Shown here: positions 14,387 through 22,365 of the stretch, piece after piece
Layout of the letters: every line of letters begins with the position of its first letter
How positions within the stretch are numbered: the first letter of the stretch is position 1
Source of the DNA: Anolis sagrei
Lineage: Eukaryota; Chordata; Lepidosauria; Squamata; Anolidae
NCBI RefSeq assembly: GCF_037176765.1
Contig: NC_090025.1
Coordinates: forward strand, 167,326,822-167,390,821
Reading direction: 5' to 3'
Length of the DNA stretch: 64,000 nt
Made by a program: the position numbers and the translations under genes
The notes under the pieces: model-generated
The model's input: only the letters and a program-made list of their open reading frames with translations
The model's database searches: none
Told to the model about the DNA's origin: nothing

Positions 14387-14956
14387 TTGTGTATATATGC
14401 ACACAGCATCTAATTGTGCCGATTTTGTATGCCGCCCTGAGTTGCCTTCGGGCTGAAATGGGTGGGATAGAAATAAATAAATAAATAAATAAATAAATCT
14501 ACACTGTATAATTAATGCAGTTTGACATTGTGCATTAATTGTAGAATTAATGCAGTTTTCCCTGTGTTGATGCTGTGAAATTCTGGGAGCTGTAGTTTGT
14601 GGAGGCATGAGCCTTCTTTGGCATCTAAGATGAAAGACCTTGTAAAAATCCAGCTCCCAGGATGCCATACCACTGAGCCCTGGTTAAAGTGGTGTCAGAC
14701 TGCATTAATTGTACAGTGTAGAGCAGGCATGGGCAAACTTCGGCCCTCCAAGGGTTTTAGACTTCAACTCCCATAATTCCTAACAGCAGGCTGTTGGGAA
14801 TTGTGAGAGCTGAAGTCCAAAACACCCGGAGGGCTGAAGTTTGCCCATGCCTGGTGTAGATGCACCCTGAAACAAGCTTTGCAAAATCCAGCGTGGGTTT
14901 CTGGGGAAAGGAGACCTCGCCACTTGTCCTCCTTACCTTTCCGAGCTGTGTGCCAT
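1315..14956 (-). CDS. HMOX1: Heme oxygenase 1, five coding exons
   Basis: Heme oxygenase 1 opens heme to biliverdin, CO and ferrous iron at the ER membrane, using electrons from P450 reductase. Coding exons on the minus strand are 14937-14956, 11824-11947, 3233-3724, 2145-2253 and 1315-1442. All junctions are GT-AG and keep phase, giving 873 nt and 290 residues (human 288, chicken 296). The proximal heme ligand is His25 in TKEVHVQAE. The family signature [17 protein letters not shown] falls at residues 129-145 and puts Gly139, Asp140, Gly143 and Gly144 at the human positions. The C-terminal anchor [22 protein letters not shown] covers about 269-290. The 492-nt third exon has the same length as in human. 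The start in exon 1 gives MAHSSER before [10 protein letters not shown], as expected for the short first exon of this gene. No break was seen; the gene looks functional. Confidence 0.97.
1596..1915 (-). mobile_element. CR1 LINE fragment in HMOX1 intron 4
   Basis: The minus strand encodes [20 protein letters not shown] and [12 protein letters not shown], part of the CR1 reverse transcriptase around the FADD box (here FADN). It overlaps the region present at 1-556, so it is a separate copy. Confidence 0.85.
2145..2253 (-). CDS. HMOX1: HMOX1 coding exon 4
   Basis: This exon encodes residues 213-249, [13 protein letters not shown] through RPGNTTH. The stretch [15 protein letters not shown] closely follows the chicken protein. 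It is the flexible linker between the catalytic core and the membrane anchor. The donor is CACA followed by GTAAGT and the acceptor is TTTTCTCAG. Confidence 0.95.
2838..2912. mobile_element. Palindromic MITE fragment in HMOX1 intron 3
   Basis: AGGGCCCTCCCACACAGCCA, ACCCAGAATATCAAAGCAGA and GCTTTGAACTGGGTTGA mark the left half of the GGGCCC family. Confidence 0.6.
3233..3724 (-). CDS. HMOX1: HMOX1 coding exon 3 (catalytic core)
   Basis: This 492-nt exon encodes residues 49-212, most of the all-helical heme oxygenase fold. It holds the distal helix with GDLSGG at 139-144, which lies over the heme and includes the catalytic Asp140. The acceptor is TTTGTTTCAG and the donor is ATAGAA followed by GTGAGT. 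It starts and ends on codon boundaries. Confidence 0.98.
4205..4372 (-). repeat. Old SINE, minus copy (MIR-like)
   Basis: GCCTTTGCCTTCCTCTGAGG, GTGACTTGCCTAGGGTTGCC and GAGCTCGAACCACTACATGA are the tail and head of the MIR-like SINE read backward. Confidence 0.55.
4500..5090 (+). mobile_element. Penelope-like element fragment in HMOX1 intron 2
   Basis: Plus-strand sequence with decayed [10 protein letters not shown] and later [12 protein letters not shown]-type frames, then CCTGCCATAGATG, matches the 3' end of the Penelope-like copy at 27612-33295. It is truncated and old. Confidence 0.6.
5100..6250. other. HMOX1 intron 2, no feature seen
   Basis: AT-rich intron DNA without a recognised repeat or coding exon. 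The same holds for 6620-7690 and 9350-10030, apart from weak LINE-like text at 9400-9640. Confidence 0.4.
6255..6440. repeat. Old interspersed repeat, partner of 61255-61430
   Basis: ATTTGTAGATTTCACTTTTGTTG, TATTCATGGATTTTATC and GAGATTCCTAGAGAAGTGTCATCTTG recur in the same order at 61265-61395. It looks like an old DNA-transposon remnant. Confidence 0.5.
6484..6613. mobile_element. Palindromic MITE (GTGGTTCTCAACCTG family)
   Basis: AGTGGTTCTCAACCTGTG and CACAGGTTGAGAACAACTG are inverted ends, and GGTGTTTTGGCC pairs with GGCCAAAACACC inside. Intron 2 of HMOX1. Confidence 0.8.
7700..7895 (+). mobile_element. LINE 3' tail (L2-like)
   Basis: GCCTCCCTGAGTCCCTTCAG and GGAGGCAGAGTACAAAAATAAAG followed by (ATT)n form the short terminal hairpin and tail of an L2-like element. 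Confidence 0.55.
7896..8116. repeat. Foldback: 98-bp inverted arms, 25-bp spacer
   Basis: Arms 7896-7993 and 8019-8116 are reverse complements with one mismatch. The arm carries ACGTTTCGCCTGCATCTATGG and AGCATCCTCAGAGG, typical of the 3' end of squamate Penelope-like elements. It is flanked by AAT tails. Confidence 0.88.
8597..8641 (+). repeat. (GATA)n/(GA)n microsatellite
   Basis: TAGATAGATAGATAGATAG runs into GAGAGAGAGAGAGAGAGAGA just before the 5S-derived SINE. Confidence 0.9.
8650..8862 (+). repeat. 5S rRNA-derived SINE
   Basis: CATCAGATCCTGTCTGATCT, AGAAACTAAGAAG and GTTTAATATTTGGAAAGGG follow the 5S rRNA order (GTCTGATCTCGGAAGCTAAGC, GTTAGTACTTGGATGGG). It is followed by a tail with GGCAATGGCAAACCACC and GAGAGTTGACTTGAAGGCA shared with other squamate SINEs. 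It is a decayed SINE and not a 5S gene. Confidence 0.75.
9137..9345 (+). repeat. Old tRNA-derived SINE (MIR-like)
   Basis: TTTGAGTGCTGGACTAGGAC, GGGTTTGAATTTC, then AGAGGAAGACGAAGGAAAAC and GTCGCTGTAAGTTGGAAACA are the head, body and tail of a common squamate SINE. It shares the tail with 8650-8862. Confidence 0.6.
10041..10175. mobile_element. Old palindromic MITE
   Basis: CAGTGTTTCCCGAATTCTGG pairs with CTAGAGTTTGGAAATTACTG, and AAGTGTTTTGGA pairs with CAAAAACACTTGG. Diverged copy. Confidence 0.5.
10556..10683 (+). repeat. Old SINE tail (MIR-like)
   Basis: GGGTGATTTTGGGCAAGTCAC, GGAAGGCAAAGGCAAAAT and AGCTACTTGAAGGCA match the 3' part of the MIR-like squamate SINE. Confidence 0.5.
10686..10857. 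mobile_element. Palindromic MITE (GGGCCCTTCCACACAG family)
   Basis: GGGCCCTTCCACACAGGCCT and AGGGCTTTGTGGAAGGGCCC are inverted ends; the whole 170 bp is nearly palindromic. The family recurs in HMOX1 introns at 12318, 12690, 13282, 13967 and 2838. Confidence 0.85.
10930..11113. mobile_element. Tc1/mariner-type MITE
   Basis: CAATGGGCTCTTGGTATCCA at one end and CCATGGATACTTTGCGCTGACTG at the other are diverged inverted repeats. The same family is at 25850-26058. Confidence 0.55.
11343..11617 (-). repeat. tRNA-derived SINE, family B, with 11-bp duplication
   Basis: The minus strand starts GGAGCCCCCGGTGGCGCAG and ends in GCTCCTGACACAACACC. ACTAACTAGTT flanks it at 11332-11342 and 11618-11628. 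Intron 2 of HMOX1. Confidence 0.85.
11824..11947 (-). CDS. HMOX1: HMOX1 coding exon 2
   Basis: This exon encodes residues 7-48, [17 protein letters not shown] through SLREFK, including the proximal heme ligand His25. The acceptor is TTCAACAG and the donor is AAG followed by GTACCT, a weaker than usual donor. The phase agrees with exons 1 and 3. Confidence 0.96.
12012..12305 (+). repeat. tRNA-derived SINE, family A, near full length
   Basis: The tRNA-like head GGTGGCACAACAGGTTAAAC with B-box AGGTTTGAATCC is followed by a body and CACATCTAGACTTAATGTCAG, the shared 3' end. It lies in HMOX1 intron 1, about 65 bp upstream of exon 2. Confidence 0.8.
12318..12425. mobile_element. Palindromic MITE, right half
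   Basis: CTGAGTCCACACTGCCATAC through GGGCTGTGTGGAAGGGCCCT is the second half of the 10686-10857 family, next to the SINE at 12012-12305. Confidence 0.75.
12690..12838. mobile_element. Palindromic MITE, diverged copy
   Basis: GGGGCCCCATCACATAGTTG to ATGACTGTGTGGAAGAGCCC, same family as 10686-10857. Confidence 0.7.
13282..13862. mobile_element. Palindromic MITE split by L2 insertion
   Basis: The left part 13282-13375 (ACCCTATATCCCAGAATATC to GCAGATATTGTGGGA) and the right part 13817-13862 (TTCTGCCTTGATATTCTGG to GTGTGGAAAGGCCCTG) are one MITE, with the L2 end between. The MITE is the older of the two. Confidence 0.78.
13376..13816 (+). mobile_element. L2-type LINE 3' end inside a MITE
   Basis: ACAGGGCCTTCTCAGTGGTG, CTGGCTGTTCGAACAAGCAT and the hairpin CACCGCTTTGAGTCACCTGA with an AAATA tail match the end of the intact L2 at 32300-32713. 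It splits a palindromic MITE. Confidence 0.85.
13967..14123. mobile_element. Palindromic MITE, GGGCCC family
   Basis: GAGGCCCCCTCCGAACAGCTG to GGGTTATGTGGCAGGGCCC, with GATATTGTGGGATTTTCTGC inside. Confidence 0.78.
14354..14380 (+). repeat. (TG)n microsatellite
   Basis: A GTGTGT run of about 27 bp in HMOX1 intron 1, some 0.6 kb from exon 1. Confidence 0.85.
14427..14497 (+). mobile_element. L2-like LINE terminal hairpin and tail
   Basis: GCCGCCCTGAGTTGCCTTCG, GGGTGGGATAG and (AAAT)n match the L2 end. Only about 70 bp remain. Confidence 0.6.
14504..14719. mobile_element. MITE with TCTACACTGTA ends
   Basis: TCTACACTGTATAATTAATG and CATTAATTGTACAGTGTAGA are inverted ends. It lies 0.2 kb into HMOX1 intron 1, next to the MITE at 14724. 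Confidence 0.75.
14724..14862. mobile_element. Palindromic MITE next to HMOX1 exon 1
   Basis: GGCATGGGCAAACTTCGGCCCTCC pairs with GGAGGGCTGAAGTTTGCCCATGCC in part, about 75 bp into intron 1. The same family is at 21514-21640. Confidence 0.8.
14937..14956 (-). CDS. HMOX1: HMOX1 coding exon 1
   Basis: This 20-nt coding part encodes MAHSSE and the first two bases of Arg7. The donor is GAAAG followed by GTAAGG. The ATG lies about 90 nt after the estimated start site and is the first ATG in the leader. This short N-terminal stretch is variable among vertebrates, so the start rests on the leader and splice phase rather than on sequence similarity. Confidence 0.88.
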
Positions 14957-15069
14957 CCTCGCCTGCTTTTCGTTTCCTCCGGGATGTTACTGCGTGCCTT
15001 GAGTTTTCTTTCCTCCCGCTCAGAGTCGGAGAAGTTTCTGAGTGTGTCTGCCCGGCGCTGGCATCTTCC

Positions 15070-15076
15070 TTTATAT
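15070..15076 (-). promoter_or_regulatory. HMOX1 TATA box
   Basis: The minus strand reads GGCATATAAAGGAAG. The TATA box puts the start site near 15045, for a leader of about 90 nt. The human HMOX1 promoter has a TATA-like CATAAA at the matching place downstream of an E-box. Confidence 0.85.
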
Positions 15077-15088
15077 GCCTCTTTGCAG

Positions 15089-15096
15089 GTCACGTG
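15089..15096 (-). promoter_or_regulatory. HMOX1 proximal E-box CACGTGAC
   Basis: CACGTG sits 13 bp upstream of CATATAAA. In human HMOX1 a CACGTGAC site bound by USF factors lies at nearly the same spacing from the TATA-like box. Sequence and position support a conserved proximal element; binding is inferred. Confidence 0.75.
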
Positions 15097-15561
15097 CTCA
15101 GCCCAGGAAACATCTGACCTCACTGTACAGTCCCTTTGCACAATATAGAGACATCTATGCCTTTTGTGTCCCCTCTCTCTCTCAGTGGGGTGGCTTCTTC
15201 CCCTTTTAGGGAGGAGGAAAAGTCACTTGATGCAATTTGACAACTCAGCAAGACAGGATGGCGAGAAACAGCTCTTTAAAATATATATGCTAGGTACTTT
15301 GTCCAACCACATGATTAACGCCTTTTCTTCATTTGAAGTCACAGAAAACTTTATATTGTGTATATGACTAGTGAGAGCCATGATTCTAAATAAAAGCATA
15401 TGTGTCTTTGCCTTTGTTTTTAAAGAGAAAAAACAGCATGTATGAAGAATGCAAAGAGAGAAGATGATGCAGGAAAACACCTTTGCTGCTATATTTAGAG
15501 TGAAATGGAAAACAAACTAGAACAAAACTCAAATCAGTGATGGGAAATACAATGTGCTAAG

Positions 15562-15750
15562 AACTGTCCTCGGTGGCGCAATGGGTTAAAACCCTTTTGC
15601 TGGCAGGACTGAAGACTGACAGGTCAGAGGTTCAAATCCGGGGAGAGCTCAGATGAGCTCCCACTGCCAGCTTCAGCTCCCCATGTGGGGACATGAGAGG
15701 AGCCTCCCACAAGGATGATAAACATCAAAATATCCAGGTGTTCCTATTCC
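15562..15750 (+). repeat. tRNA-derived SINE, family B, 3'-truncated
   Basis: TCCTCGGTGGCGCAATGGGT and GGTTCAAATCCGGGG are the tRNA-like head; it runs to ATATCCAGGTGTTCC and stops. It lies 0.5 kb upstream of the HMOX1 start. Confidence 0.8.
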
Positions 15751-15936
15751 TTAAAAGAGGGGGAAAGAGAGTGGAGAAAGAAAACAGGGTGAGGCAAAGA
15801 TGAGGCAAATAAAAGCTTCTTTGAGTCCCCTTTGGGAAGATAAGGCAGGGTATTATTAACAATAATATAAGAAAAGAAGAAGGGGTCTTTGTCCACCAAC
15901 TGACAAATTACACTGGAAGGGAACATGGCCCTAAGT

Positions 15937-16263
15937 CAGTGGTTCCCAACCTTTTTTTGACCAGGGACCACTTGACCAGGGACCACTCTGCAACATTTCT
16001 ACCAAAAGAGTTACAAATCAGTTTTTGATCAACTTTAGAGTCAGTTTAGAGTGCTGATTCAGAAAATTGTATTGAATAGACCATATCAGCTCTAGTTTCT
16101 GATACAGAATATATGCCATGGTCAGTGACAGGGAAGGAGTGGCAGGTGGCATGAAAGGAGCAAAAATAAAATAAAATAAAATAAAGATGAAGAAGGCTCA
16201 TGGACCAGATTTTTGTCCTCGTGGCCCACTGGTGGTCCACGGCCCACAGGTTAAGAACCACTG
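15937..16263. mobile_element. hAT-type MITE with 8-bp duplication, HMOX1 -1 kb
   Basis: Ends CAGTGGTTCCCAACC and GGTTAAGAACCACTG are inverted repeats. CCCTAAGT flanks it at 15929-15936 and 16264-16271. No coding. Confidence 0.9.
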
Positions 16264-16436
16264 CCCTAAGTTCAAGGTTCCCCAAACCTGATTGTCCATC
16301 TGCATATTTAATGCAGATTCAGCACCACTCTATTATTGAAATATACAAAAGTGTTGTTTAACTGGAAAGGCAGACATTTTAATTGAGGTGAGTGACCGAG
16401 TGACCCTTTAGGACGTATGACATGCAGTGACAGTCC

Positions 16437-16449
16437 TGCTGACTCAGCT
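16437..16449. promoter_or_regulatory. MARE-like site, HMOX1 -1.4 kb
   Basis: TGCTGACTCAGCT matches the 13-bp Maf recognition element TGCTGACTCAGCA at 12 of 13 positions. It lies about 1.4 kb upstream of the estimated HMOX1 start, outside recognised repeats. Use by small Maf with NRF2 or BACH1 is inferred. Confidence 0.55.
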
Positions 16450-16739
16450 GAGCTTCTCAACTTCTCTTTTCTCCTTTCGAAGCAACTGGAGAAATCACAA
16501 ACCCTATTGCAAAATGTTCTCAGCTCTGCCGATAGCTGTATTGCTGCTGTACAAATTCTTGGTATCAAATATAAAACAGTTATACAATTCTGCCAGGAGT
16601 CACCATGTCCTCACCATCATGCTGTTGAATCTTAATATGACACAGCAAGGAGCCACATTTGTGGATAAGTATTCAATGGATCCATGTGAGGTGACAGATG
16701 CATTGTGTTCACCCATGACTGAGGAATTCTTGACATAAT

Positions 16740-17186
16740 TTACCTTTAAAAGGAAGTAGCAGAGATGAAAACCTTCAGAAGGAATACTTTCCTTTTACCC
16801 TACTTGAAGCACAAAAGATGCTTCCACCCAATCTTATCTTTACCTGCTATCAGTGCCTGTAATAAGTAGTGTTACATCGGAGTTTCACTGATATCACCCA
16901 TTTGGTTGTTATTTTTGTCCAGTGGTTTATTATAATGTTTCTATTTGAAATGGGAAGAATAGAAAAGGAGCAATGAGTACAATACAATATGATCCATGTA
17001 ATGTCACAAAGTCATCATGATTGTCAGGGATTAAGAATAATTCATATAGAGTGTGCAGTACTGGAGACAGAAATGGGTGGCATGACCTGGCTTTGAAATC
17101 TTGCTTAGCTATAACGCATGTTGAATGACCTTAGGCTGCACATTATATCTCAGCCTAATTTACTAGATTGTTGTAAAGGTTAAATG
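16740..17186. other. HMOX1 upstream DNA, no feature seen
   Basis: No repeat, site cluster or coding signal was seen here, nor at 18131-18930, 19328-20290 or 21641-22360, all upstream of HMOX1. Confidence 0.4.
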
Positions 17187-18130
17187 AATGAATCATAGAA
17201 TCAAGAAGCCAGAAAATCGCATTCAACGCACCCCTGACAGATGGTCATCCAACCTCTGCTTAAAAACCCCCAAAGAAGGAGCCTCCACCACACTCTGGGG
17301 CAGAAAGAGAGAGTTCCACCGCCAAACAGCTCTCACAGTCAGGAACTTCTTCCTCATGTTCAGGTAGAATCTACTTTCCTGTAGTTTGAAGCCATTGTTC
17401 TGCATCCTGGTCTCCAGGGCAGTAGAAAACAAGCTTGCTCCCTCCTCCCTATGATTTCCCCTCATGTATTTATACATGGCCATATGTCTCCTCTCAGCCT
17501 TCCCTTCTTCAGGCTAAACATGCCCAGCTCTTTAAGCCGCTCTTCATGGGGCTTGTTCTCCAGACCCTTGATCATTTTACTCACACTCCTCTGAACACAT
17601 TCTAGCTTGTCAACATCTCCCTTCAATTGTGGTGCCCAAAACTGGACACAGTGTGATTCCAGGTGTGGTCTGACCAAGGCAGAATGGAGAGGTAGCATAA
17701 CTTCCCTGGACCTGGACACTAGACATCACCTTGTTGGCTCATGTTTAACTTGTTGTCCATGCAGACTCCAAGATCTTTTTCACACGTACTGCTATCAATC
17801 CAGGTGTCCCCCATTCCATTCCATTTTTTTCTGCCTAAGTATCTTGCATTTGTCACTGTTGAACTTCATTTTGTTAGTTTTGGCCCATCTCTCTAATCTG
17901 TTAAGATAGTTTTGAATTCTGCTCCTGTCTTCTGGAGTATTGGCTATCTTTCCCAATTTGGTGTCATCTGCAAACTTGATGATCATGCCTTCTAACCCTT
18001 CATCTAAGACATTAATAAAGATGTTGAACAGGGCCGGCCCAGAACAGAACTTTGTGGCATTCCATTCATCACTTCTTTCCAGGATGACGAGGAAGCATTG
18101 GTGAGCACCCCTTGGGTTCTTTCAAAAATG
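17187..18130 (-). mobile_element. CR1 LINE, 5'-truncated copy
   Basis: The minus strand runs from [18 protein letters not shown] to [21 protein letters not shown] and a 3' end with the ATTCTATGAT type octamer at 17190. It is broken by frame changes. It lies 2.1 kb upstream of the HMOX1 start. Confidence 0.88.
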
Positions 18131-18938
18131 AGGTGATAAATGTATTGCTTTCATCAGCTGGTTTTACTATTAAGTTGAGAGAGATGATGGCCAACAGACT
18201 ACCAATATGTTTCTGATATGAATGTTTGTGATGACAGATAAGTCTTCAATGACTGCCGCTTTTCAAAGATCACCCCTCTCTCTTTAAATATTTACCTGAG
18301 AACTGAGATCTGATGGATGTGAAGACATAGTGACTTTTCTGTTGTACCATCACAGTTGTGAAATGTCCTCTCCTCTGAGGCTTATTTAACAAACAAGGAC
18401 TTCAACTGGGCACCATTATAAAATATGTCTCTTTACCATCTGGGCGTGTTTGTATATTTGATGGAATTGGTATATAAAGTTTGAACTTGTTTTAAATTGT
18501 TTACATTGTTCACATTATTTTAGACTGTTTCAAATTGTATTCAAATTCTTTTTATCATTTTAAATTACTTATTTTTTTGCTGGTGTCTGGCTAAGAATGG
18601 AGCGATTAGCTTCGCACAGGGCAAGGACAACTGCATCTCAAGTGAAGTTACTTTTCTGCTACTAATGGAATTTTATTATCTGTGTTTTGTTGCTCTACTC
18701 CTCATGTTGGCTTTTATGTTATAGAAAAAAGCACCCAAGCCAGATACTCCACAAAGGAAGGCTGAGGCAGAATGGTAATGCTGAATAAATATATGCAGGT
18801 ATTGGGTGGCTCCAAACAATACCCATACCCAATAAGCAATAAATGCCAGAAATACTCAGGACCTGCAAAAATGTTCTATCTCTAAGTACTGCTCTCAATA
18901 CTCCAGCCAGCAACCTCTTTGCAGAGAATGCTCTATAC

Positions 18939-19177
18939 CAGGGGTCCTCAAACTTTTTAAACAGAGGGCCAGGTCACAGCCCCTAGAACTGTTGGAGGGC
19001 CGGATTATAATAAGAAAAAAATGAATGAATTCATATGCAAACTGCACATATCTTATTTGTAGTGCAAAAAAAACCCACTTTAAAACAATACAATAATTAA
19101 AATGAAGAGCAATTTTAACTTATTAGTATTTCAATGGGAAGTGTGGACCTGCTTTTGGCTGATGAGATAGGATTGTT

Positions 19178-19215
<38 letters not shown>

Positions 19216-19319
19216 GTGCTTTCAAGTCCTTTCAGATTTAAGTTGACCCTGAGTGAGGGCCGGGTAAATGACTTTGGAGGGCCGTATCCGGCCCCTGGGC
19301 CTTAGTTTGAGGACCCCTG
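18939..19319. mobile_element. hAT-type MITE with 8-bp duplication
   Basis: Terminal inverted repeats CAGGGGTCCTCAAACT are perfect over 16 bp. CTCTATAC flanks the element at 18931-18938 and 19320-19327. A (GTT)n run lies inside at about 19176-19215. It is nonautonomous, with no coding. Confidence 0.92.
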
Positions 19320-20298
19320 CTCTATACCATGTCCTCATCTCATCAAGTTTTTTGTTTTCTGCAAATTAATAGGACGGTATTTCATGGACATTTAATACAA
19401 TCATATCTTTTTGTGTGTGTATGGTGCCATGTGGGGTAGGTGAATGAGAACATTCACTTTTGGGTGTTTGGGGAAAAGAGAGAACAATTGTTTAGTTTAG
19501 TTCTTCCCTTCCTGTGGTTTTCCAAAGAACAAAACCAAAAAACCCCAGCTTTGCCAAAACCATGAGGAAACATTTTCCATAGTTTGTTCAGTATTGCCTC
19601 CATTATCACCACTAATTCATTGCATTTTCAAAGAATTTTCTTTATTAGCTATGTATCCCATTTTTCCTCCCCCTCCCCCACCTCATAAGTTCAATGCAAC
19701 GCACATAGGTGTCATATATATGAGAGATCTTTATGCCTCTCTCTTTAGCCTCATGACTGATACACTTATAATATAAAATATTCACCAAATCTTGACATCC
19801 TTTTCCTTTGTGCCCTTGTGGTGCTAATGTAATTTTTTTAATTACTACTATATCTCTCATTATTTTTATAATGAATTTCAATGAGAAATTTATTTCCTGA
19901 TTCTTGATTTTCTTACCTGCTAGTTCAGCTAAATTATGAACAACTTGTTTTGAAGAGAAAAAAATATTTCTGTTAAAAAGCAGTGCCAGTGTCTTCATAC
20001 AATGTAATTACAAGAAGAGTTCAAATAACTGGCATGTCAGGCAATTATGTTATATATCAGTGCTTTGTTAGGCAATTATGTTGTATATTAGTGCAAGTTT
20101 AATGCATTTTAATGGACTTTACGTTTGATGTGTAGATTATAATAATAAACTTGACTTGATTCAAAAAAGCTTCTCTATATTCCTAGTGAACATGAAAATA
20201 AATCTGAAAGTCAGCCTTAGGCTCTTTTCCAGACTTGCTGTCTTTGTTCGAGCTGCAGGGAACACAGCCAGACGCCAAACTTGGAGGAAGATGTATGT

Positions 20299-20383
20299 GT
20301 TACTCAGCAAAAGGAATGTTTCCTTTTGGGATGTATCTGACAATGACTCAGCAAAAACAACAATGAAGGGAAGTGCTGAGTCA
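20299..20383. promoter_or_regulatory. HMOX1 E1-like enhancer: three ARE/MARE sites
   Basis: Three sites lie within 85 bp: GTTACTCAGCA at 20299-20309, ATGACTCAGCA at 20343-20353, and TGCTGAGTCA (opposite orientation) at 20374-20383. The middle one fits the ARE core RTGACNNNGC. They lie about 5.3 kb upstream of the HMOX1 start. In mouse and human the E1 enhancer at about -4 kb is built from repeated TGCTGAGTCA-type stress elements bound by NRF2, BACH1, small Maf and AP-1. The surrounding DNA is free of recognised repeats. Confidence 0.75.
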
Positions 20384-20655
20384 AGGAGCAACATGCGCAG
20401 CTGTGCAACAGGAAAGAGCTATTCCTAAGGGGATGTATTAACAGTTTTGTGGAGACTGAAAGATGCCCAATAATTGCAAAATTAAGCTAATCATTTTTAT
20501 CCAGCTGTAACACAACAGTGAATAGTGAAGAAGAAATGAAAGTACTGTATGTACTCTGCTGCCATGGGGTGGGGTTAGGGTACAGGACCCCGACCTAAGT
20601 GAAAAAAAAGTGAAGTAAATAACCTGAGAAAACACTTTTCTGGGAATCTCTAGAT

Positions 20656-20906
20656 CAGGTTCCGAAGCTTTGTTCGACCAGGACCCACTTTGACCAGGGT
20701 CCACTTGACTGGGGACCACTTTGACCGGGAACCACTTGACCAGGGACCACTTTCCAACGTTAGTACCAAAAGAGGAGGGACTGGTCAGCTCTGCAGAAAG
20801 GAGCAGAAATAGAATAAAATAAAATAAAGAGGAAGGAGGTTTGTGGACTGGATTTCCATTCTCGTAGCCCACTGCTGGGTCACAGCCCACAGGTTGAGAA
20901 CCACCG
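20656..20906. mobile_element. hAT-type MITE, same family, older
   Basis: Related to 15937-16263 by the GACCAGGGACCACTT units (here about five in tandem) and AACCCACAGGTTGAGAACCACC-type end. Flanks CTCTAGAT and TTCTAGAT match at 7 of 8 bases. Confidence 0.75.
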
Positions 20907-21344
20907 TTCTAGATCCTCCACCACAGTCTCCACTGGTGCTTTCCCACCATGAAAATCTTTGAGAGAAAGAACTCATTTTCGCATTGTTGAAGCTAATTTG
21001 AAATAAAACAAAACACAGAGCGAATGCTATAATGGAGAGAGGAAAGAGGAGAGAAGTTGGGTTCCTTGTGGTTGTGCCAGGTGAAAAGCCTTGCCAAGTC
21101 AGGAACCTGATGATGTCAGATGGTGTGGCCAAAAGTATAGAGCTGGGAATCTGGCCTTTCACTCTGACATGCTTCCTCGTCACTGCTCTAAGTGCTCACC
21201 TATTAATCATGCCACATGCTGGTTTAAGCCATGTGGTTAGGATTCCATGAAAATAGACTGTAATCCTTTGGTTTCTGGATTCATTGAAGCATGGTTGTTC
21301 ATAGTGAAGGACTGAGAGATGTTATGCTTCAGCATGGGTTGCTC

Positions 21345-21353
21345 TGACTCAGT
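21345..21353. promoter_or_regulatory. Single TGACTCAGT AP-1/half-MARE site
   Basis: TGACTCAGT lies about 6.3 kb upstream of the HMOX1 start and 1 kb beyond the E1-like triplet. It lacks the GC needed for an ARE and stands alone, so it may be chance. Confidence 0.25.
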
Positions 21354-21513
21354 AAATCATGCAACACAGATAAAAAGCAAGATCATGAGAGGAACATGAC
21401 ATACTCTAAGGAAGCTTTGTCAAGCGTGGCATCCTCCTGATGCATTGGACTACAATGTCCATTGGCATGATGGTGGAGTGTGGGCGACACAAGGATGAGG
21501 AAGGATGTAAATC

Positions 21514-21640
21514 AGGCATGGACAAGCATCAGCCCTCCATGGGGGTTTTGGACTTCAACACCTAGAAATCCCATCCAGCTTACCAACTGTTAGGAATTGA
21601 AGTCCTAAACACCTGGAGGGCTGAAGTTTGCCCACGCATG
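21514..21640. mobile_element. Palindromic MITE, GGGCAAACTT family
   Basis: GGCATGGACAAGCATCAGCCC and GGGCTGAAGTTTGCCCACGC are diverged inverted ends matching 14724-14862. Confidence 0.7.
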
Positions 21641-22365
21641 ATACAAATAATTCAATGGATTCTAACTAATCTTGGAGATAAGTGGGCTGTTGTCCATCAA
21701 AATGAGAAATCATGATGCTTTTCTTCTTGTACTTTTATTATTCCGTAGTAGGGTTCAGTATCCTTGAGACATCTCTTGATGAACAGCCATTCTAAACTAC
21801 CTGATGACTTTGATTCTAGTTACTTTGTCAAATGACACTATGTATGTATAGACACAGGCACATAATGAGTTCTGGTTAATTACTTAGGTGTGATGCATGT
21901 TCACAGCAGATATATATCACATGGAAATACGTCTTGCTGAGCCACACGCCCTTACACAATGATTCACAACATTAACATATCTTCTAAGAGTCTTATCCAG
22001 AAAGCAGCTCTTATGTTTGTGCTTGGAAGATGTAAGTAACCTTTGTTTGCAAGCAGGGGTGGGGCAGCCTGCCAAATGGCACGAACACCCACAATCTACC
22101 TTTAACCCTGAGGTGGGGCTGATGGGACTTGTAGATCAAAAACAACACAAAAACAAAACTTCCCCATTGTTGTTCTACAGCTTAGCAAATGGCTGACACT
22201 GAGTAGAAAATTTATCTTATACAGATGCATGGACATAATGAACTAAGGCAAGAGATCTTTCTCTAGCATTTTTACTCTAGGATGTTCTGCAATGTCCTCC
22301 AACATTTTGCAATGATGAAAATGGAGGCACATGTCAAAGCAACGCTGGTATCTAGTCCAGATAAC

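Noticed and set aside
14764-15141. 125-codon minus-strand frame over the HMOX1 promoter and exon 1
   Set aside because: It runs through the TATA box, leader and splice donor in a different frame from HMOX1.
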